The notes under the pieces are model-generated. The model worked only from the letters and a program-made list of their open reading frames with translations. It was not told the origin of the DNA and did not search any database. This document shows, in pieces, positions 34,135 to 44,426 of a stretch of DNA of 64,000 nucleotides (its first letter is position 1; each line of letters begins with the position of its first letter). This DNA comes from Cinnamomum chago (taxonomy: Eukaryota > Streptophyta > Magnoliopsida > Laurales > Lauraceae), in NCBI GenBank assembly GCA_038049695.1, contig CP142451.1, positions 66,159,501 through 66,223,500 of the forward strand, in the 5' to 3' direction. The translations under genes were made by a program, and so were the position numbers.

Positions 34135-36148
34135 ATTGCTTTTATGGCATGTTTCTATTTCTTTCCAAATCTGATCCAAACATAGCAGTTACCAAAATTG
34201 GTGAAATCAATTTAATATTTTGGAAAGAATTCTAAATAAGGAATTAGTATTGGTGGACCTATGAGATGGATCAACTCGTAATACTAATCTTAATAACTGG
34301 ATTTTTCTTAATTTTAAACTTGACTTGGAATCGATTATTGGTTATATCTTGAGATTTGACATTCTTTACATGTAGGCCCTTAGACCTAAAAGGAAGATCC
34401 TCAATTCTAAAATATTAAGTGGGAGGGGGGGGGGGGGGGGGGGGGTTTAAATTTAGAAATTTCCATGGTTTTCCACCGTAGGTCCATTGTAAGGCAAGTA
34501 GGTGCCTAGTGACATCAAAAGAGTTGTCGTTCCCCATAGAAGGCATTTATTTAGCTGGTTACAAGATATGGACCTCTTTAGGATAGCGTTGGTCAGACAT
34601 GGTGTGGGTGCACTCCCCAAGGAGGCGCTGCTCGCAACGGTTTTCATGCAATGCTAATCGGTGGGTCACACTTAACTAAAATAATAATGTAGTATCCCTA
34701 AGGATTTGGCTCATGTATTTTAGAAATCAAAGTTTAATCAGGAGTAACACATTATCTTGTATGAGATACCTAAATCATAATGAGTGACAGGGGATCATGG
34801 AATATTAGTCTTAGACCTATAATAGACTGATATTGATTTGCACCAATCTAAGGGTCATTTGCACTCCCTGAGGAGGCATGCCCTAAGGGATTGGGATTCC
34901 GATGTATTATGAATTTTAGTGGTTAGAGGATTTTACTAATTTGGTAGAATGCTAAACCCTTATGTCATTTAGATTTATTGAATGAATGTATGGTTGTTTG
35001 CAACAGTTTTTCCAAGCATGAACGTTAATCATGGGAGATGGTGAAAATCTCAAAATAAAATAAACCAAACCCGCCCCTCCCCCCCACCCCAATTTTTGTG
35101 CATATATAAATATGGCCAAAGTATGATTTTATTTAGCATGAGTCCATAACACCCCAGTAGATGGTAGGAGGTTACAGCCAAAAAAAAAAATCTCCAATTT
35201 GTTTGAATGCAATCAAAAGAACATATGAAATTGGGATTCCAAATCTTGTTTCCAAAATGTGTTTTTTCTATGGTATAAGTTCCAAACCAAAATGCATGTA
35301 TAGCTAAGATTGCTAGAGCATTACACGTAGCAAAAACATGATTTGCTTGAGTTGTACATCGGCTCCCAGATAAATGCAATTAGAAAATAGAACACCCAGA
35401 TCCAAGAATATAAACAACATTCGAACAATCTGATGAAGTAAATTAGATCAGAAAAGAATTATGCAAGATCAAGAAAATCGAGCAAGAAATTGAAAGATAT
35501 GAGAAATGCAGATTAGATTGGGAGGTTTAGAGACATAATGAAGAACTCTAGCACCGGAAACACGAGAGCGGAGAGGAGCAGGGATAGCATGCAACTTGCT
35601 ATAGAATAGAGGGTAGGCGCTTTTTCTAAGGGTAAAAGAGGGTGGTCGTTAATGAAGAGGAAAGTTCGTTTCATTGGAAGAGGAAGAGGTGCAAATGAAA
35701 CCTTCTGTGGGAGGGCTTTTTTTTTTCTTTTGGTTTTCGGTTTTTTTAAGGACTTAACTACTGACATGGATGAAAGAGGGTTGAGAACGAGGGTTTTTCT
35801 TTTTTCCAAGCCTTTCAACTAAATCCAAACTTTAAAGGAAAGAACTAGCATGAAAGCCCCTGCGATGCAAGGTTAAATATCATTCAAATGAAATAGTTAG
35901 TTAATGTTAACATTCAAATTAATTATCAATTAATAAAATGAGTTAGAAATCATTCAATTAATATCCAATAAAAATGTGATCTTTTTTTTTCTCCTCCAAA
36001 CTAGGTAAGTATGGTTCATGCATGTGTTTCAATTTTAGCACTCCTTAAAATCTCTCTCATCTCGGTCATCTAAATCCTTATAATTTGGCAGATTTCAAAG
36101 TCTAGACTCTTTGATCTATCTTCAATTTGGAAGTTTCGAATGAATTAT
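34135..36148. other. unassigned DNA
   Basis: No gene was recognised. There is a run of about 21 G at 34425-34445. Minus-strand frames at 35050-35379 and 35513-35818 have no recognisable motif. Confidence 0.4.
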
Positions 36149-36600
36149 GTAACACCCCAATTCCGAATACCGAGTTTACTGCCAAGGTACCCGAATTTGG
36201 AGCACTTCCCGAATAAATCGGGAACTTCAAGGATCATAGGTCGTTAGTGAGATCCAATTTAAAACTTTTTACCGAGATTTTTATCAACAGTTAAGTGTGG
36301 AAGGAAATATAAAATAGCGGAAGCAATGCATCATGTAAGCGAAAGCACATAATAGGTATCAGTCTCGTAAAGCAAATATAATGGCATAGCATAAGTCCAT
36401 CTAGTGTCAAAGTGAGAAATATAATGTGTACATATCAAAATAAATGCCCCAACCTCACCACAAAAGTCACTCAATCCTAAAAGAAAGATATCGCTCAAAC
36501 CCCAAGTACAGGCTCTCCGTCCTTCGGTGCCACCTCTTGGTCAACCGGGCCCCACCCGTACTCATCTGCTAACGATGCCTCGATGAGTGCCTCACTCTCG
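36149..36600 (-). repeat. LTR fragment, minus strand
   Basis: It opens with TGTAACACCCCAATTCCGAA, whose complement is the usual ...GGGGTGTTACA end of a gypsy-type LTR. The stretch near 36500-36560, read on the minus strand, gives GAGTACGGGTGGGGCC and GAGAGCCTGTACTTGG, like the final part of the family B LTRs in style. The other end is lost. Confidence 0.55.
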
Positions 36601-37089
36601 GGGATGGGTTTAGGCAGGATACCTAAGCACCAAAAAACCCTTCTTGATCGCCTAATGCGCCACATAAAGCCTTTAGGTTCACAAGGTCAAAAAGAAAATC
36701 CAAAACCCAAAAACCCAAATCCAAATCTCTCATGTCATTTTCAAAACTTTGCCTTGAGATGGAACATGATCCCTCTCACTGCCTTGAAATTCACTTGGAA
36801 ACTCAAAAAGCTACTCTACCAAAAGAAAAATTGCTCAAGACTCTTGGTTAAGTTAGAAGCTCTCATTCAAAATTCTCTTCGAGGCACATCAACTATAATA
36901 GTTATGCAACTCGTCGTTGTACCTCCAGGGGGCATTTGTTGACACAAAAAATGTCACTATGCCTCCTCATACACTTTCAATGTCAAGAAGCTACATGAAA
37001 CCACATCCTACCACAAGAAGGTGATGCTACTTCAAGCATCAAATCTTGTCAGAATCAAGCAAAAACTACAAGATTCTTCAAAACAGCCA

Positions 37090-37990
37090 AAAGAAGAGTA
37101 CACATGAAGTTTCGGGCCATTTCAACATCATTTGGCCTAAGTTCACTCTTCCACCAGCTGAGCAGGAGCTCTCAGTGGCGGTGAAGCTGTAGACATCGAT
37201 TTACAAAATAGAGCACACAGTTAGCCTCAAAATGCCACTAGAAGGCTCCACATCAAATTCTAGGCCATTCCGATATAGTTTGGCCCAAAAAGGAAACAGC
37301 CGTAGCAATAGCTCTCCTGGCGGCGACAACACCGAAGACATCAGATCTTCGATTAAAGCCTATGGATGGTCTCAAAATACTTCCAAAAGGCTCTATGTCA
37401 AGTTTCAAGTCGAATCGACGACGTTTGACCCTATATCAACCCTTAAGCTGCAAAATCAAGCCTCTCAGTGGCGAGAACCATTGAGGCAATCACTCATCAA
37501 ACAGAGCACATGGGTGATTTTAAAATACTTCCAAAGGGTTACATGTCAAGTTTCAGGTCATTTCAACAACATTTGACCAGACTTTGACTCGTGGAAGTTA
37601 AATCAGGCCTCCTGGTGGCAAAACTCCCCGGGACCATGATTTCCAAATTGGAGCTAATGGATCATCTTAAAATGACTCCAATAGGGTCCTTGTTAAATTT
37701 CAAGTCAATCGGACATTGGTTGACCATACATCAAAGCGGCTTCTCCCTCGTGAAAAAATCAAGTCTACTAGTGATAGGACCCCACACGGCTTCAAAACTA
37801 AAAAAAGCCTATAATTGGCCTTATTTATTTCTTAGGAGGCTTCACCTCAAATTTAAGGTCATTCCGACATCGTTTGACGTAGTTTCGGCTTCTGACGGTA
37901 AATCGACAACTTTGCGTGACAAAGTCTTTTGCTTTCCTGGAAAATTAGAAACTTTGCCCTCTGATCTGCACCCTTTCTCGTCAAGTTTTC
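37090..37990 (+). repeat. diverged tandem repeat, unit about 147 bp
   Basis: Six units share a core like ATGTCAAGTTTCAGGTCATT, then TTTGACC. Core starts are near 37101, 37249, 37393, 37540, 37687 and 37841, giving spacings of 144-154 bp. Each unit also has a CTCAGTGGCG/CCTGGTGGC word. Long frames here (37232-37576, 37591-37995) are a by-product of the repeat and show no domain. Confidence 0.7.
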
Positions 37991-38304
37991 TGTAGAAAAA
38001 TTAGGCCAATACATGTGAAAAAATGTCAAGAAAAATATCAAGGAAGAAAGAAGCAGGAAAAACCAGAAAACGCCCGAAAATCGACAACTGAAAGGGTCAA
38101 AAGTCCCCATGGTCGCCGATGACCTTGGCCCATGGTTGCCGGCGACCCTGGAAATCTGGGTCGCTGGATTTCTACCAAAAACTCATTCTAGGTCCCTTTT
38201 TACATTTTGAGATGATTGGCCTCTGTGATTTTCCAAAATTTTGGTTTTCGACCCACAAAATCCGTCGATCTTTGTTAACATCACAGATCCGCCGTTGGAA
38301 TCTG

Positions 38305-40519
38305 TTAGGAATTTTGTAGATTGCAATTTGATGGATGCATAATCATTCTAGCATCATTTGATTTACACACATATGCATTGATTTATAAAAACTTGAAATC
38401 TTGTTTTATTCATGCATTGCTTTTAAGATTTGTAAAAGTATCAATTTATGCATGATTTTTTTTTAAAACTTGGATGCATTTGTTTTTGAAAAGAGTTTTA
38501 GAAATCAAGCAAGCCTTTGGTTTTAAAGTTTTGAATCATCTTAAGCTTTTTATGTTCATGTTTTAAAAACCCTTAGAATGTTTTAAAACATGTTTTTCAG
38601 CTTGGTTTAGTGGCCCAAAAGTTCCCCAAAGAAATACTTTGAAAACATGCGATTTTGGGAATTTTGGTCCTAGGGGGTCGACCAGCAGTGTGGCTGGTCG
38701 ACCGGCCCAGAGGACCCGGTCGATAGGCCACACTGCAGTTCGACTGGGTCACTGTACACCAACAGATCCTTTTTTGACCGTTGTGTGTACCCGGTCGACC
38801 GGGCCCTGTCATGGGGTCGACCGGGGACTAGCCGTTGGGCAATTTTTTTTCTATAAATATGAGTTCTTTCCTTTGCCAAAAGTTAGGAATTTTAAGGCCT
38901 TCCTTGAGGGGTTTTGAGGCATATCAAAGGGAAATGAACTAAGGGATGAAGGGGATCATTAGGAAAGCTAAAGCTTGGATTAATGAAGTTAAATCTCCAA
39001 GTAGGCTCTACTTTCCTTAATCATATGCTTTCATGCTTTGTTTTATTTTTGGTAAATCATTTGTAGCATGATAAGCTATGTTGTGTTGTATCCTTAACAT
39101 GTTTTATGTTTTGAATTGATTTATTGTTTTGGATACATCACCATTGATTCAATCCAAGTAGTACTTTATCTTTGGTAAATCTAAGTAGATCATGTTAATG
39201 AAAGAACCTTTGAAATTATATGTAACATGATTCCTATACTTGGTTGAATCTATGGTTGTTGTTTTTCAACATAAGAAAATCACTTTCAAAACTATCTTAT
39301 GTTTTGGATTCAACTTCTTTACAAATCATATGTTTTCATGTTTTGTTTTATCTTTGATAAATCTTTAGTAGCATGTTAACCTATGATGTGTTGTATCCTT
39401 AGCATGTTTTATATTTTGAATTGATCTATTGTTTTGGATGCATCACCATTGATTCAATCCAAGTAGTACTTTATTTGGTAAATCTAAGTAGATCATGTTA
39501 ATGAAAGAATCTTTGAAATTATATGTAACATGATTCATATACTTGATTGAATCTTTGGGTGTTGTTTTTCATCATAAGAAAATCTCTTTCAAAATATATC
39601 TTATGTTGTGGATTCAACATCTTTACAAATCATATGGACTTTTGTTTTAAAGTTTCACAACTTGCATTACTTTGATAGGTATATCTTTATCAAGTTGTTT
39701 TTATAAGTTCATATGATTTGTCCCCTAATCTCAATCAAATCTATTTTTATGTTTTATGAGCTACATTGTTAATTTGATTGACATCCCTATGCAACACATG
39801 TTTAGAGCTAATTAATTTCATACAACTTGTGAATCTTTGATATCTTTAACAAGTTGTTACTTTTAACATGTGACTTGCATTCCTTCCTCAATCATAAATG
39901 TTTTATGAGCTAAAACTTTCAAAAGCCTTAGGCATACATTTATGAGCTTTCATTTTCTAAATGATTGAGGACATCATACACACATCATGAGCATACATCT
40001 TTGCATTCATTTAGAGTGTGTGTGAGTTAGTTTTTCACTTCCATATCCGCCTATTTAAGAGGCATTGTAATGAGCTTAATTGAATCTCCATCAAGTGTAT
40101 TATAGACACTGACTTAGTGAGATAACCAACCTTGTGGTTGAAGAGGTTATTGCTTAGCCTATAAAAGCATAGTGTATAGGTTGATGTTAAGCCTTGAAAA
40201 ACATCATTGTAAAGGTTATTGCTTAGCCTTGAAAAGCATATTGTAAAGGTTATTGCTTAGCCTATTGAAAAGCATAAATAGTGGAAATCCGGTGGGGTGT
40301 TGGATCACAAGCCGGTAGTGGATGTAGGCATTGAGGCCGAACCACTATAGATCCTTGTGTGATGGTGCTTGCTTTGTGGTGATTGTTTTCATTAAGCTTC
40401 CGCATTTTGTTTGATAATCATCACCTGTGACTAGTTTGTTTTAAAGAAGTTAAAATTGGTCATAAATGAAGCTCACCCTATTCACCCCCCCTCTAGGGTT
40501 CGGATCCCAGGACTTTACA
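38305..40519 (+). repeat. C/D 5' LTR
   Basis: 2215 bp from TGTTAGGAATTTTG to GGACTTTACA. It contains the palindrome cluster (38675-38830), a TATA box CTATAAATA (38851-38859), a long stem-loop-rich stretch (39040-40000), AGCCT-loop units (40141-40277) and the conserved ATCACAAGCCGGTAGTGGAT block near its end. Confidence 0.92.
40141..40277 (+). repeat. AGCCT-loop units in the C/D 5' LTR
   Basis: Direct units of about 30 bp. Three have GCTT/AAGC arms. One has GATGTT (40183-40188) and AACATC (40200-40205) around AAGCCTTG. The arms differ between units but stay complementary within each. Confidence 0.8.
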
Positions 40520-40521
40520 AG

Positions 40522-40536
40522 TGGTATCAGAGCGGG
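40522..40536 (+). other. primer-binding site of the C/D element
   Basis: TGGTATCAGAGCGGG lies two bases after the LTR end, complementary to the 3' end of plant initiator methionine tRNA. Confidence 0.9.
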
Positions 40537-40805
40537 TTACTCCATTTTAGGGCTTAACAACCCGGAGTTGATCCTTGCTAGATTTGAACCATAGTGTTGT
40601 GATTTATTGCATATCTTTTTAAAGATTTCCACTATGTTTGAAAATGAAAATTTCCCCTAGTATCTTTGCACCACTCTAAGACTTGTTCAAGTTATATCTC
40701 CAAGAGTTGGTGAGTCCTCAAAGTTTACTCTCAAGGACATCCTTTTCAAGACCTTAGGTGAATCTTTATTAGTACACTTTTAGACTAACCTTAAGGCCTT
40801 GATCC
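40537..40805 (+). pseudogene. remnant leader and Gag-like tail
   Basis: The stretch after the PBS has no open frame of note. Its end (about 40755-40800) aligns with the last 15 codons and stop of the 468-codon frame that ends at 63276, ending in the shared AACCTTAAGGCCTTGA. The rest of that frame is deleted here. Confidence 0.6.
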
Positions 40806-40811
40806 TCTCTA

Positions 40812-42990
40812 GATCAACCTATTCTTTTATAGTTAAATCTTTTTGTTGGTCTTTGTTACATTTGCATTTTGTTTCTTTATAGTCACATCTTTTAAAATGC
40901 AAAGTTTCGTTGTGATCATTTGATTTTGTCTTCATGAACTTTTAAGTTATATCTCATGGCTTTCAAAATCCCTTGATTGCAATATTTTCATGATGGATTT
41001 GCATTTTGTTCATATAGTCATATCTCTTGTAGTGCATATCTATTCATGATCAATTGATTGTGATTACAAAAGCTTTCATAGCTAGTTTTTTCATGATCAA
41101 TTGATGTTGGGAAATCATTTGATGATTGTCATAGTTAGATCCTTTTTGTAAATCAAATGATTTGAACCCATTTAAGTTTTCCATTGTTTTCTCAAGTTAT
41201 ATCTCTTGATATGGAAAATATGTGTTCAATTTGTATGAGTGTCTTTTGTCATATTTAGAATACAAATTGAAACTTTCTTGTTTTTCTAAATCACTTGCTC
41301 TTAATTCTATAAATGATTCTTTATTGGAATTTCAAATATTGAAGTGATTTGAGAAACTTTGGAAAATGTTCTAAGCTTTATTGTTTGTATTTATAGAAGC
41401 ATTTTCCTTAAATTTATTTCCTTGTGCTTAACTATGATTATATCATTTGGAAGGAAATAATTTTTACAAACAATTTGCATCTTTGCTCATTGAGTTACAT
41501 TTTTTATGCAAATTGATTTTAATGCCTTACATTGCATGGTTGGATTTGGTGTCATTGATTTGCATGTTTGTGCCTAACTTGGTACACATTTTTTTTCATT
41601 AATGCAAATTGATGTTTGTTTATGTGCTTTATAGTAAAATCTTGTATTTGAGCTTTTTAAGTACATATGTGATTTAATGTGCTAAGTTCATTTGGTTTAA
41701 ACCTCATATCCATTTTCCATTGCATTGTAAGCTTAGTACATTTGCTAAGAGTGGAGATGTTGCATGATAGATTAATCCCTTTAACTTCATACCTTCTTGT
41801 GTTTACATAGTCATATTCTTTTTGATAATATGGTATGAGTTAGATCTTGAGTGTTGATTGATCCTCTCTATGCAAATGTCAAATTGCTCTATGTATGGTT
41901 GTGATCTTAGTTATATTTGTAGAAACCATACTAGAACTAAAATCCATCCTCTATGCTTTCTAGTCATATTTGTTTTGGATGGTTATGATGTTGATTCATG
42001 TATTTTCTCTAAGTGATATCATCCTTATACATGTTTCAACTTCATAGTAGTGTTCTTGATCATATGAAACTCTTTGAAATCTATTCCTCATGTTTCTATA
42101 TGTTTGATGGATATCTTAGATGTTGAATTCATATGATTTTGATACTTTGAAAATTGCATGCATTACCAAGTAATATCCTTTTGCATTGCAATTTACCTTG
42201 TTCATCATTTTGCTCTATAGTCATATCTTTAAAAGTGATGAATATGCATTTATGATGCTTGATGGAATTTTGTGTTTATCACATTCTTGCTCTTTATCAT
42301 GTTGTCAAATTCAATTGGTTTCAATTGGTAAATTTTTCGATTGATTTGATTTCTTGTGAATGTGATAGACCATGTGTACATTGGTTTGAACTTGATAGTT
42401 ATATGTTTTCATTCCATGTCACATTCCATTAGCATCATAATTTTCATGATTGCCTCCTCCCTTGCTCATATAGGTATATCTCATGACCACCATGTTTATG
42501 TGTTCATAATATTGGTTGGTTATTAGTTGAGGTTGACTTCATGTTTGAATTTCATTTCACTCATTCTTGCACATTAATAGTCATATTTATTGATTGAATG
42601 AGATGATTTCAAAACCTTCATAGCATATGTTTTTCATAGTTAAATTATTTTGATGCTATGTTTAATAAACCCCATTTCATCATGGATAGCTCTAATTTGG
42701 ATTTTTCCTAATAGTTATATTTTTAAATCCATTTTAGAGTGATTGTGTTTAATAGACTTATCTTTAAATCTCAATTGGTATTCTTTGTTTTTCCAATTGG
42801 TATCCGTGATTGCTTTTCTATTTAGACCTTGCTTTCTTTTGGTAATTTGATCATATTGTGCTCTATAGTTAAATGAATCTAATCCTTTCCTTGAAGTTGA
42901 CCCTCATTTGGTTAAACCATCTACTTCTTGAATCAAATAGTTATATCTTGTCAAAAGTTTGACAAAAGAAGAGAATGGATTGAGGGGGAG
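40812..42990 (+). repeat. hairpin array, copy 1
   Basis: A chain of short inverted repeats, spaced about 50-70 bp. Examples (left arm / right arm): 40861-40870 / 40894-40903, 41112-41123 / 41152-41163, 41225-41236 / 41260-41271, 41414-41423 / 41451-41460, 41471-41480 / 41506-41515, 41787-41793 / 41832-41838, 41893-41900 / 41934-41941, 42619-42626 / 42653-42660 and 42690-42704 / 42725-42739. Arms differ between units. The loop usually contains a word close to AGTTATATCT or AGTCATATCT. No open reading frame spans it. Confidence 0.85.
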
Positions 42991-43177
42991 TGTAAACCTT
43001 CATAGGAAGTATTAGTTTTGATCAAATTGACCATTGGATTGACTTTGAACCTTTAGAGACTACTTCCATACATGATAGCCTGTTATGTATTTCAATTTCG
43101 ATTTCTTTTGTTAACAGGTGCTACTAAAAGGTATTTTCCTTATTTCATGTGTGTAGGTACCTTTGCAATTTAATGTC

Positions 43178-43548
43178 AAAGGGGGAGAGAGCATTCAAGT
43201 TCTCAAAAGGGTGAAGATAATGTGCAAGCTTCCTAAGGGGAGGTTTTGTATGATCTTCTACAGAGGGAGAGAATACATACCTTGCCAAAGGGAGAGAGAG
43301 GCATGGTCAAAGGGGGAGAGTTAATAGAAGAAAGAAAGCTTGGAAGCTAAAGAAGATGCTTGGCTAAAGAAAGAAAGATTGAAGAATGATCAAGCTCCAA
43401 GCATCATGAAGAATGAAGAAAAGAAAAGAGTCCAAGCTAAGAGAAGCATCCAAGAAGATTTCAAGACTTGTCCAGCTGAGGGGGAGCTGAAGACTTGGTG
43501 TGTTATTTCAATGGTGAGTGTGTTGCCATCAAATTGCAAAGGGGGAGA
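43178..43548 (+). other. series of polypurine tracts
   Basis: AAAGGGGGAGA-type tracts occur at 43178-43191, 43235-43243, 43262-43273, 43287-43301, 43309-43320, 43478-43486 and 43538-43548. The last lies next to the 3' LTR and is the expected plus-strand primer. The others are extra copies in the 360 bp before it. A 71-codon frame at 43340-43555 overlaps them and has no motif. Confidence 0.8.
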
Positions 43549-43549
43549 T

Positions 43550-44426
43550 TGTTAGGAAATTTGTAGATTGCAATTTGATGGATGCATAATCATTCTAGCA
43601 TCATTTGATTTACACACATATGCATTGATTTATAAAAACTTGAAATCTTGTTTTATTCATGCATTGCTTTTAAGATTTGTAAAAGTATCAATTTATGCAT
43701 GATTTGTTTTTAAAACTTGGATGCATTTGTTTTTGAAAAGAATTTTAGAAATCAAGCAAGCCTTTGGTTTTAAAGTTTTGAATCATCTTAAGCTTTTTAT
43801 GTTCATGTTTTAAAAACCCTTAGAATGTTTTAAAACATGTTTTTCAGCTTGGTTTAGTGGCCCAAAAGTTCCCCAAAGAAATACTTTGAAAATATGCGAT
43901 TTTGGGAATTTTGGTCCTAGGGGGTCGACCAGCAGTGTGGCCGGTCGACCGGCCCAAAGGACGCGGTCGATCGGCCACACTGCAGGTCGACTGGGTCACT
44001 GTACACCAACAGATCCTTTTTTGACCGTTGTGTGTACCCGGTCGACCGGGCCCTGTCATGGGGTCGACCGGGGACTAGCCGTTGGGCATTTTTTTTCTAT
44101 AAATATGAGTTCTTTCATTTGCCAAAAGTTGGGAATTTTAAGGCCTTCCTTGAGGGGTTTTGAGGCATATCAAAGGGAAATGAACTAAGGGATGAAGGTG
44201 ATCATTAGGAAAGCTAAAGCTTGGATTAATGAAGTTAAATCTCCAAGTAGGCTCTACTTTCCTTAATCATATGCTTTCATGCTTTGTTTTATTTTTGGTA
44301 AATCATTTGTAGCATGATAAACTATGTTGTGTTGTATCCTTAACATGTTTTATGTTTTGAATTGATTTATTGTTTTGGATACATCACCATTGATTCAATC
44401 CAAGTAGTACTTTATCTTTGGTAAAT
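43550..44426 (+). repeat. C/D 3' LTR, truncated
   Basis: It begins TGTTAGGAAATTTG after the PPT and matches the 5' LTR base for base over most of its length, with TATA box CTATAAATA at 44097-44105. It stops after TTTGGTAAAT, where the family B LTR begins. The remaining part of this LTR (CTAAGTAGATCATG...) is not found on the far side of the B complex. Confidence 0.92.

Larger units (their letters stand above)
38305..44426 (+). mobile_element. C/D-family retrotransposon, non-autonomous, 3' end lost
   Basis: The order is 5' LTR (38305-40519), PBS, about 3 kb of interior without a pol gene, PPTs and the first 877 bp of a 3' LTR (43550-44426), which is cut off by the family B complex. The two LTR parts are nearly identical by eye, so the element is young. 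The interior keeps only the last codons of the Gag-like frame found intact at 61870, then the hairpin array. The LTR style, PBS and PPTs resemble SIRE/Maximus-type copia elements, but no pol is present to confirm it. Confidence 0.85.

Noticed and set aside
36583..37995. Three long plus-strand frames as a host gene
   Set aside because: They lie in an LTR fragment and in the 147-bp tandem repeat, lack motifs and are not joined by convincing splice sites.
38639..38917. Arg/Gly/Pro-rich frames over the palindrome clusters
   Set aside because: The GGTCGACCGG palindromes give similar frames on both strands (also at 43886, 32860 and 53679). They are an effect of the promoter palindromes.
40812..42990. 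CRISPR-like or satellite array
   Set aside because: There is no constant repeat with unique spacers, and units do not match one another outside the loop word. The host is a plant. Self-complementary variable arms around a shared loop fit neither class.
40812..42990. Cluster of microRNA precursors
   Set aside because: Most perfect arms are 6-12 bp and whole units are about 45-60 nt, too short for a 21-nt duplex.
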